Positions 56,462-64,000 of a stretch of DNA of 64,000 bases are shown in pieces; position 1 is the first letter of the stretch; every line of letters starts with the position of its first letter. A program made the translations under genes and the position numbers. The notes beneath the pieces were generated by a model. It worked only from the letters and a program-made list of their open reading frames with translations. It did no database searches and was not told where the DNA came from. The stretch is from Leptodontidium sp. MPI-SDFR-AT-0119 (Eukaryota; Ascomycota; Leotiomycetes; Helotiales; Leptodontidiaceae), in assembly GCA_020726505.1 (NCBI GenBank), contig JAHLEZ010000011.1, positions 1,612,001 through 1,676,000 of the forward strand, in the 5' to 3' direction.

Positions 56462-59400
56462 ATGGCCGAACCAGTCGCAGTCGGCGAAGATGGATGGCTT
56501 GCTCTCGTCGATGAAGCCAGCAGGACCGCCGGCGACCTCGAGCAAAGAATAGGCGTGGTCGAACAGTACAAGCGCGCAATTGCCGCGGAGCCCTGGTCGA
56601 ACAAGCTGTGGTTGGCATACTGCGAATGGTTTTGGTCTCTGTACACAGATTGCCAAAATGGCGATGCGGGATGGCCAGAAGAAGAGCAACAGGTCGGACA
56701 GGAGCTCTTCTCTCTAGGGGTGGCTCTGGACGTCTGGCACGAAGGCGCACAAGCGACACAATACCGACTGAACGATAGCCACGAGCTTTGGAACAGATGG
56801 ATGTCCATCGAACTAGAACAACTTTCGAAGGCTCCAAGCCGGGAGAAGATTGACCGCGCCCGAAACCTATTCTTCGACCGACTTCAGATACCTCATGCTA
56901 CATGGGACGAGACCTCGCAGATGTTTTCGACGTTCATCACGAAATTTGACGAGGCTGCCTGGGAAGCTACCATGATCGAGTCAACAAAGGTTGGAAAGAT
57001 TGCAAAGGAGCTTTACGGCAATCGTGAAGTCCACGAATTAAAGTTGCAGCGAGCGGTTGAATCTGGTGATAAAGAGACTATCAAGGCAGAAATGACAGCC
57101 TACCTAGCTTGGGAATCCAATCAATCTCTGTACAAGCCGAAGAAGGGGGCTGCTGCTACCCCATTGATTCTCTGCGCTGCACTGTATGAGCGTGCTCTAT
57201 CCTCAACTCCCCTTGGCCTGGAATCCTCCACTTGGGAAGATTACATTGTTTTCCTTACCAATCACAGAGATCAGGCGGCTGAGAACCAGCTCCCTGCTGT
57301 ACTCCCCGTTATCCAGAGGGCCACAAACCATTGTCCATGGTCCGGAGCACTCTGGGCGAGATACATACTATCTGCAGAAGCCGAATCTCTTCCTTTTTCC
57401 ACGATGGAACAGATCAAACATGCTGCAACAAACACCCGAGATTTAGATCGTGATGGGATGGGCAGTGTAATCGAATTCTACATCGCGTGGAGCGGATACC
57501 TGAAACGCCTTACCATGATTGCAGGAGCTACTGATGATGATATCGATGTCGCAGAAATGGGTCTACCAACTGCACTAGAAGATGTTCGAGAATGGGGCAA
57601 ACGGCGCCACGGCAAAGAATGGAAGGGGGACCCTCTCTTCCGGATCGAGAGAATATTTATCCAACATCTGACTCAAAAGGGATCCATTGTGGAAGCTCGA
57701 GGACACTGGAAACGATTGGTCAACAATCATTCGGACAGCTATGAATTCTGGCAACAGTACTATCTATGGGAAATGACAGTCCGAAGTCCCGTTGGACCAC
57801 CGACTTATGCTACCGAGGTTCTGATTCAAGCCGTCGGTCGGAAGACATTGGACTGGCCAGAGAAGCTTATGGAGGTCTACCTTCGCCATTGCAATAACTA
57901 TGAAGAAGTCGGCGCTTTGCTCCAAGCTATGAGCACTGTGCATCGTCTTACGAAGTTGGTTGCTACCAGGCGCGAGAGGGAGGCTGCGGAGGCTGCGGTG
58001 ATCTATGCTCAACAGCAGCCAGTCGCACAAATAGAGGCTTCAGCCGAGGATGGGTTTTCAGCGGGTGCTTCAAAGAGGAAGCGTGAATCGGAATCGGAAA
58101 ACCCCGAAGGCGCTGCGAACAAGAAGCTGAAGGGTGCTGATCAAGAAGCTGTCCGAGCACAGCACGCCAAGCGTGATAGAGAGAACACGACTGTTGTTGT
58201 TGCAAACTTGCCGGCTGAGGTTACCCAGACCAAAGTCAGACAGTACTTCAAAGAATATGGACACCTGAACAACGTAACCCTGAAGACCGAATCCGACAAG
58301 CAATCGACCACAGCACTGATTGAGTTCCGAACTCCCGAGGAGGCACAATCTGCCCTTCTTCGAGACGCAAAATATTTCGGCGAGAAGCAACTTCAAGTTA
58401 CCCCTGGTACTGGTCTTACTCTGTATGTGACGAATTACCCACCAACTGCGGACGACACCTTTCTTCGACATTTGTTCAAAGATTGCGGTGAAATTTTCAG
58501 TATTCGTTGGCCAAGTCTGAAGCACAATACTCATCGAAGATTTTGCTACATATCCTTCAGGACTGCCGAGGGTGCTGCTGCCGCCACCAAACTTGATGGC
58601 CAATCTCTGGGAGGTAAATACAAGTTGAGCGCGAAATACTCTGACCCAGCCAATAAGAAAGACCGTGAAGGTGCAATGGCAGAGGGTCGAGAAATTCATA
58701 TCACCAGTCTAGATTCGAGTATAACTCAACAAGAACTGGAAGAGGTGTTCTCAAAATATGGGAAAGTGGAGAAAGCTCGGATCCTGACGACGATGACCGG
58801 CGAAAGCAAGGGTGCCGCGTTTGTAGCCTTCGAGAAGAAAGAAGAGGCCACTGCTGCTCTGGAACTGGACAAGACGAAACTCAAGTCCAAAATCTTGACC
58901 GTGGAAACGTCAACAGGCAAGAATTGGAAGCCAACAGCAACAATTGCCAAGGCATCATCAGCTTCGCCTGCTCCAGATGGCGGTTCGGCAATGTCACCAT
59001 CCCCAACTCCCGATGCTCAAAACAACACCCATGCTCAGCATGCACCTAGTCGATCCGAAATCTCCAATAGGACCATTACACTTATGAACATTCCGGATAC
59101 GGTCAACGTTGCTCGAGTCAATGCCATTGTGCAGCCATATGGCGACGTAGTCAAGGTTGTCTTGCGACCTGATCACCAAGGTGCGATTGTTGAGTATACG
59201 GATGCTGCAGCAGCAGGTAAAGCTGCCTTGGCGTTGGAGAACCTTGAGATTGTTCCTGGTCGGAGATTGCGTACTGGAGGATTGAAAGATCTGTTCGCGG
59301 AGAAGGATGAAATTAGAACCGATCGGATTCAGGTCGGGCAGGGCAAAAAGCCAGCTGCTGGATTCATGCAGCAACCTAGCGCTCCTGTTAGGAGACCTGG

Positions 59401-59578
59401 TGCTGGTGGTCGTGGAGGACTTGGACAGAAGAGGGGTCTGGGTTACTCTGCGCCAAAACCTGCGAGTGGCGCCGGCGCTGAGGTTAATGGCCATGGACCA
59501 AGTGCAGGAGAGGAAACGAAGAAGCCAAAGAGCAATGCGGATTTCAAGGCAATGTTTGCCAGTGGAGGAAAGCAGTAA
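56462..59578 (+). CDS. PRP24: PRP24/SART3-type U4/U6 snRNA annealing factor
   Basis: Promotes U4/U6 snRNA pairing and spliceosome recycling in the nucleus. The 1038-residue single-exon protein has N-terminal HAT (half-a-TPR) repeats over about residues 15-520 ('WLAYCEWFW', 'LWNRWMSIELEQL', 'LWARYILSAEA', 'FWQQYYLWEM', 'EVYLRHCNNYEEVG'), as in human SART3 and fission yeast Prp24. A basic linker ('KRKRESESE') follows, then four RRMs at about 580-650, 655-735, 740-820 and 860-935, with RNP motifs such as 'TVVVANLPAEV', 'LTLYVTNYPP' and 'AAFVAFEKKEE'. The C-terminus 'SNADFKAMF' near the end is the Lsm-binding motif of the family. Start ATG 56462 gives a natural N-terminus. Neighbour uL22m is divergent. 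It looks intact. Confidence 0.96.
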   Translation: MAEPVAVGEDGWLALVDEASRTAGDLEQRIGVVEQYKRAIAAEPWSNKLWLAYCEWFWSLYTDCQNGDAGWPEEEQQVGQELFSLGVALDVWHEGAQATQYRLNDSHELWNRWMSIELEQLSKAPSREKIDRARNLFFDRLQIPHATWDETSQMFSTFITKFDEAAWEATMIESTKVGKIAKELYGNREVHELKLQRAVESGDKETIKAEMTAYLAWESNQSLYKPKKGAAATPLILCAALYERALSSTPLGLESSTWEDYIVFLTNHRDQAAENQLPAVLPVIQRATNHCPWSGALWARYILSAEAESLPFSTMEQIKHAATNTRDLDRDGMGSVIEFYIAWSGYLKRLTMIAGATDDDIDVAEMGLPTALEDVREWGKRRHGKEWKGDPLFRIERIFIQHLTQKGSIVEARGHWKRLVNNHSDSYEFWQQYYLWEMTVRSPVGPPTYATEVLIQAVGRKTLDWPEKLMEVYLRHCNNYEEVGALLQAMSTVHRLTKLVATRREREAAEAAVIYAQQQPVAQIEASAEDGFSAGASKRKRESESENPEGAANKKLKGADQEAVRAQHAKRDRENTTVVVANLPAEVTQTKVRQYFKEYGHLNNVTLKTESDKQSTTALIEFRTPEEAQSALLRDAKYFGEKQLQVTPGTGLTLYVTNYPPTADDTFLRHLFKDCGEIFSIRWPSLKHNTHRRFCYISFRTAEGAAAATKLDGQSLGGKYKLSAKYSDPANKKDREGAMAEGREIHITSLDSSITQQELEEVFSKYGKVEKARILTTMTGESKGAAFVAFEKKEEATAALELDKTKLKSKILTVETSTGKNWKPTATIAKASSASPAPDGGSAMSPSPTPDAQNNTHAQHAPSRSEISNRTITLMNIPDTVNVARVNAIVQPYGDVVKVVLRPDHQGAIVEYTDAAAAGKAALALENLEIVPGRRLRTGGLKDLFAEKDEIRTDRIQVGQGKKPAAGFMQQPSAPVRRPGAGGRGGLGQKRGLGYSAPKPASGAGAEVNGHGPSAGEETKKPKSNADFKAMFASGGKQ

Positions 59579-60296
59579 TTGTCTGTGTATTAGTTGCAGA
59601 ACTTTTTTTATTTTAATAATGAATTGCATCCGGGCTCTTATGATATTGGTTTTTTGTTCTCGTGCTGATTGCGCTCATTTGGGATGTATTCTGGGCCCTG
59701 CAATGCCTTCACTTCCAATGTACCAGGTCTCTAGGCTGGGACTCACTCAGTCTGCTCCCATCGATATCAGATCTTGGAGTTCACCAAACATCTGATGCTT
59801 ACATCCTAACCCCTGCTAACGTGGTCGTCATCGTACAGGCGAGGCGCCAGGGGTCAAAAAGCTGGCTGGGCCAACCACAACCAAGCGAAGCATTCAAACC
59901 AGCTTCACACTCAGCCCGAAACCAACGGGCGATTGGGCCAGGCCACAGATCAACGGAATCACAACACCCATCCAGTCTTTTGCGCCGGAGTCAGGATCAA
60001 TAAGAGACGGAGGTCGATCCGAGGCCTTGTTATCAGTAACAGGGATAAGAGCAGGTTCTAGCGCTTCGAGAAACGCCTCGTTTTGCTGGCATAGAGTATG
60101 ACTTTAACATTGAGGTGATGTTCTCCTCTTCCCCAGCCTTGGAATTGTAACTACTCCACCGTTTAGTTTATAAAAGTACGGACTACCCGTGAACAAATTC
60201 GAATCTAAACGGCTTTCTAGCGATATCGTATTAAAGTATCACGATACCATCATAGTCTCCTCAGATTGAGATTGCTGAACTAAACCCATCATCACA
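59579..60296. other. Intergenic, no gene seen
   Basis: 718 bp. No motif recognised. The right part is the promoter and leader of the gene at 60297; 'TTTATAAAAGTACGG' near 60168 is TATA-like, about 130 bp before the ATG. Confidence 0.5.
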
Positions 60297-61124
60297 ATGG
60301 GTCGATCCAATACTCTCCCTATAAGTCGACCTCACGACGAAGAAAAGAGCCGGATAAAACCCACCACCAGAAGCACAACAACCAACTTCGATACTCCTCC
60401 ATCAAAACACCACATCCACATCCCTCACGTCCACATCCCCTTCACATCACACAATGACAACCACACACCTCCCACAAACCTGCCACCTCGTCCTCACGGC
60501 GGCCTCAACCGCCAAAACAGCGTCCAGACACGCTACATGAACATGCTCCTAGCAATGGACACAATACCCAGACTCCACAACATCCTCGCCGCATTCTTCA
60601 CCTGGATCCTCCTCGCCGGATTCGTGTTATTTCCCGGGACATTCACCTCCCTCCAATCCCTCGAAGACAAGCCCGAAGTATCCAGCTCCGAAACGGCATC
60701 CGCCATCCTCAAAACGGTCAAAAATATCCCCCTACTCGTGATCGCCGGGTCCTGCTGCGGCATCGGCGCGCTGGGTATGATATGGCTCTGGATGAAGTGG
60801 CGTGCGAATTACGTCTGGTTACTGAACCGCATCTTCCTGCCTGGATGTCTGAATAGTCTAGCGGGATTGATCTCCTCGCTTATCAATGTGTATACACAGC
60901 AGGACGGTGCGTGGAGCGTTACGGCGAAGGTCACTGCTATTGCGACGGGGTCGTGTATGGTTGTCACGGGCGTGTTGTTCGGGTTGTATAATTTTTGGAT
61001 TTTGGAGAAAGTTAAGAGGAGGCATGGGAGGGAGATGGAAGCTGTTACTGGGGATGAGGGGATTGTGGAGAGGATTGGGAAGAAGATGCAAGAACCAGCT
61101 CTCGAGCCGGGGAGTGTGGTTTGA
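60297..61124 (+). CDS. Conserved-looking four-helix membrane protein
   Basis: 275 residues, one exon. The first about 75 residues are polar, His/Pro/Thr-rich ('KHHIHIPHVHIPFTSHNDNH'), probably disordered. Four hydrophobic helices follow: 'ILAAFFTWILLAGFVLFPG', 'LLVIAGSCCGIGALGMIWLWM', 'FLPGCLNSLAGLISSLINVY' and 'ATGSCMVVTGVLFGLYNFW'. The C-terminal tail is charged. This layout matches a widespread ascomycete membrane protein family of unknown function, which I recall but cannot name. Basic residues flank helix ends (inside). The His-rich N-terminus could bind metal, which is speculation. Codon use turns markedly GC-rich in the helices. Confidence 0.75.
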   Translation: MGRSNTLPISRPHDEEKSRIKPTTRSTTTNFDTPPSKHHIHIPHVHIPFTSHNDNHTPPTNLPPRPHGGLNRQNSVQTRYMNMLLAMDTIPRLHNILAAFFTWILLAGFVLFPGTFTSLQSLEDKPEVSSSETASAILKTVKNIPLLVIAGSCCGIGALGMIWLWMKWRANYVWLLNRIFLPGCLNSLAGLISSLINVYTQQDGAWSVTAKVTAIATGSCMVVTGVLFGLYNFWILEKVKRRHGREMEAVTGDEGIVERIGKKMQEPALEPGSVV

Positions 61125-62309
61125 GGGAAGATACGGAGGGATGAGATTGCGTTGCTCATTGTGTACATTTAGCCTGTGTTGAAACAGTATTTCAGCTCGC
61201 ATCTAATTTCTAGCGAAGCGAGTTATTGTGCTACATAATTCCTATTACAAATCAACACAAAGCTTGCTCGCACTTGTGCTCCCTTGAAGTCAATGTTCTG
61301 AAATGATTTAGAGAGTTTGAACAGGCTCGGATCCATCGATGTAATAAATAGAGCGAATCTAGTCCTCGCTTCACTGGCGACGAACTTAGCCCGCGTCATG
61401 TTTGAGGCGATGCGATCAAGCCTTGCTCAATACTCCGTATACTGCCAATCTAAACTCTAAAGGTAAGTACTAGCTTGTTTGAACATCAAAAATTTACGCC
61501 AAAAATCTTTGATTCTACCTACCTTCTCCAAAGCTCAGTAAGTCGAATAGAGTCACAGTCTTTTCCAGTCATGCCGGTCCTACCGAGGAATATCGCCTCG
61601 GACGATCCCCGCCAGCGATATCAGGTAAACGCATCAAGCTATCTGCAACATCCTTGGAGCCGGCCAGTATTTTATTTCCTAACACCAGAGCTTCATGTAT
61701 TATCCTCATGTTAAAATCCTCTCTTGAACCCCGAGCTGGGCCCAAATCCGTGTCTAATGAAGTAAATAATTGTATTGTGTATAATAGGTCTTACTTATAG
61801 TCGGGCTCTTTTTGGACATGGAGAAATTATCCGGTAATGATTTCAAGACTTTGAATAGGCTTTGGTTTTAAGATGCAATGAAGAGGGCAAGTGCGCATGA
61901 CAGACTGGGCCGGCCTCGACTCCTTCACTCGTATTCCAAGGTTGGCCTAATGAGTGCATCAACAACGATCTCATGCACGTGAAATCAGTCAGACTCGGAC
62001 GAATCCACCTCCCGAGCCCGATTTCTTGAAGTCAGCGATCCGGTGAAAAAGAGTCATCTACGTCTTCGATTACGCCTTATAATCTGGCACAGTAGTATCG
62101 AAATTTTATGCTGTGCCGCTACCATCATTGTAAGCCTAATCAACCTCAGATACCAGATGTAGGTAGAACGGTATATAAAAGGCTTGGCCCGCCTGGGATT
62201 ATCCTTTTTCCCTCGCTTCTTTGACAATCTAGCCCCCTTCTGAACGTCACATCGTCCTTCCTGACGAACCACACATCAACTTCAATAAGTGGCATAGTTT
62301 ATTGTTGCG
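61125..62309. other. Intergenic with a possible orphan first exon
   Basis: 1.2 kb. ATG at 61571 opens 'MPVLPRNIASDDPRQRYQ', followed by GTAAAC (61625), which resembles a first exon, but no convincing continuation was found. 'GGTATATAAAAGG' near 62169 is a good TATA box about 140 bp before the monooxygenase start. Confidence 0.45.
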
Positions 62310-64000
62310 ATGTCTTCAGACCTCGATTCAACACACGTGCCCGTTCTCATAGTAGGTGGTGGTGTCGTAGGATTAAGCGCAGCTCTCTTCCTCAACCACC
62401 ATGGAATCCGCACGACTCTTATAGAGAAGCACAGCGGGACATCCATCCATCCGCGCGCTCGATCAGTCAATGCCAGAACAATGGTACGTGAAAAACCCCC
62501 AAAGAAAAATACCCTTCCCACAACCCACCGCCTCAATCAACATCAACGTATCGAATGCTAGAACACAGGTCGTAAAGACCACACACATATTTTTCAGTTA
62601 CTGGTTCTAACCCAACATCTGCAGGAAATCTACCGCGAACTTAACCTCGTCCCCGCTATAATCGAAGCCGGTAAATCCATGGCTCCAACAATGGGCCTCA
62701 TCTCAGGCCATACATTCCACTCCGCCATCTCCCCGAGACCCAGACACATAAAAGCTCAACGATCTCTCCCCTTCGCCTCTCTAACCTCAACCATGGGCCC
62801 CGTACCAGGCCAATTCATCTCGCTCGAAATGCTCGAGCCAGTTCTCCTCTCCGCCGCAAAAGACCGAGGTATCGACGCCCAGTTCAGCACAGAATGTCTC
62901 TCCATCTCTCAATCCGAGGAGAAAGTCACCGCAAAAGTAAAAAAGCGCGACTTAGGAGAGGAGTATGAAATCACAGCAGACTACTGCATAGCAGCCGACG
63001 GAGCAAACTCCCCAATCCGCACTCATCTGCAAATCCCTCGCTCAGGCGCCAGCGAATCTGAATCGTCAGGCCATCTCCTTAACATCCTCTTCACCGCACC
63101 CCTGGGAGATTTCGTAAAAGACCGCGAATTCAGCATCCTCACTATCCACCACCCCTCCACCTCCCCTTTAGACCGTGCCATCGACGGCATTTTCACCAGC
63201 ATAAACAATTCCGACCGCTGGGTCTTCCACCTCTCGTACTCCCCTTCAAATGGCGAAACCGCTTCAGACTTCCCCAAAGAGCGATGCGCAGAAATCATCA
63301 CTACAGCGCTCGGTTTCCAAGAAAGCGGAGCGGAAAATGAAAATGCGAACATGACAGTAGAAATCCTCTCCATCCTCCCCTGGCAAGCAAGCGTCCGCAT
63401 CGCCTCACGAATGCAAGAAGGCCGCATCTTCCTCGCCGGCGACGCCGCGCATCAGATGCCTCCGTATGCAGGACAGGGCGCCAATACGGGGATAGCGGAC
63501 GCGCATAATCTGGCGTGGAAATTGGCTGTTGTTCTAAATCCAACCCTTCATCCAAAACCAAAACTAAAGCCAAAACCAACACTTCACTCACATCCCCACG
63601 CTCCCCACCTACCCCCTCATCAAAGTACTCCGTACGAGATACTTTCCTCAAAACATACCAAGCAGAACGCCTTCCAATCAACACCCACGCTGCCGCCGTC
63701 TCCGCCTCATCCGCAGACTCGAAAGGCCTGTTATCCATGAAACTAAACACCCGCACCATCATCAGTGTCGTAAAAAGGATGTTCCTCATCGCGGGCTTGA
63801 GTGTGTGGTATACAGGTCCCGGGGTCGGTATTATACCAGAGGATCCTGGGGTGTTGAGGGGTGCGAGTTGGAGGGCTTGGAGTTTTGCCGGGTTGGTTAT
63901 GGGGTTGGATGGGAGGCCTGGGAGGAGGGCGCCGCATGTTTGGCTTGAGAGGAGGGGAGCTGGTAGGATGGTTGGGGAGGGAGGAGGTGTATCGACGCTT
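62310..64000 (+). CDS. FAD-dependent aromatic hydroxylase (PheA/TfdB family), cut by window edge
   Basis: Exon 1 (62310-62483) encodes the FAD Rossmann motif '[16 protein letters not shown]' and '[10 protein letters not shown]'. A 141-nt intron (62484-62624, GTACGT..TGCAG, phase 0) leads to exon 2: 'EIYRELNLV', '[13 protein letters not shown]' (DG motif), and '[36 protein letters not shown]' (GD motif region). The frame then enters A/C-rich sequence and ends at 63740, while another frame resumes the family sequence: '[12 protein letters not shown]', '[16 protein letters not shown]', '[16 protein letters not shown]'. A 98-nt intron (63528-63625, weak donor GTTGTT, acceptor CAAAG) would restore the frame. 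Otherwise there is a frameshift. A TATA box lies about 140 bp upstream. Known relatives hydroxylate phenols or polyketide products with NAD(P)H. The substrate here is unknown. Confidence 0.85.

Noticed and set aside
1..64000. CRISPR arrays, rRNA genes, intact transposases or viral genes
   Set aside because: None seen; no regularly spaced repeats, no rRNA-like sequence and no integrase, reverse transcriptase or capsid motifs.

Overview
The window reads as nuclear DNA of a filamentous ascomycete (Pezizomycotina; Leotiomycetes is my best guess, from general look only). Genes are on both strands, introns are short (about 40-140 nt, GT..AG with CTAAC/CTGAC-like branch sites), and the contents are typical of such fungi: a HET-domain protein, BTB proteins, a rhodopsin-domain membrane protein, a CorA-like transporter-domain protein, a fungal bZIP, neutral trehalase, UTP15, PRP24 and a mitochondrial ribosomal protein. 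Splice models below were worked out by hand from reading frame, splice sites and family motifs.

Layout. 1-6 kb: the start of a DUF3445 (heme-dependent N-demethylase-like) gene running off the left edge, an AT-rich fold-back repeat, and a decayed rhodopsin-domain gene. 6.3-18.3 kb: a signalling-gene island. It holds two paralogous protein kinase-TPR fusion genes lying tail to tail, a CorA-like membrane protein gene (eight exons) transcribed divergently from the second of them, and a tandem kinase-pseudokinase gene facing the CorA-like gene end to end. 18.3-25.9 kb: about 7.6 kb without a recognisable gene. 25.9-28.4 kb: neutral trehalase. 30.1-42.7 kb: a local BTB/POZ family with three intact-looking genes, one relic and one copy with a stop and a frameshift, plus one bZIP gene in the middle.

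44.6-51.3 kb: UTP15 (rRNA processing), a short-chain dehydrogenase, two related small membrane proteins, and an unknown 122-codon gene end. 51.7-54.5 kb: a HET-domain protein with a long disordered N-terminus. 55.0-59.6 kb: mitochondrial ribosomal protein uL22m and the U4/U6 splicing factor PRP24, divergent from a 366-bp spacer. 60.3-61.1 kb: a four-helix membrane protein. 62.3 kb to the end: a PheA/TfdB-type FAD monooxygenase cut by the window edge.

Housekeeping genes (UTP15, uL22m, PRP24, trehalase) look intact and conserved. The accessory parts (6-18 kb, 30-43 kb, 51.7-54.5 kb) show the duplication, decay and domain shuffling expected of self/non-self recognition or stress-signalling families. 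The most unusual feature is the 12-kb kinase-TPR / CorA-like / kinase-pseudokinase island. That its genes act together is inference from layout only.
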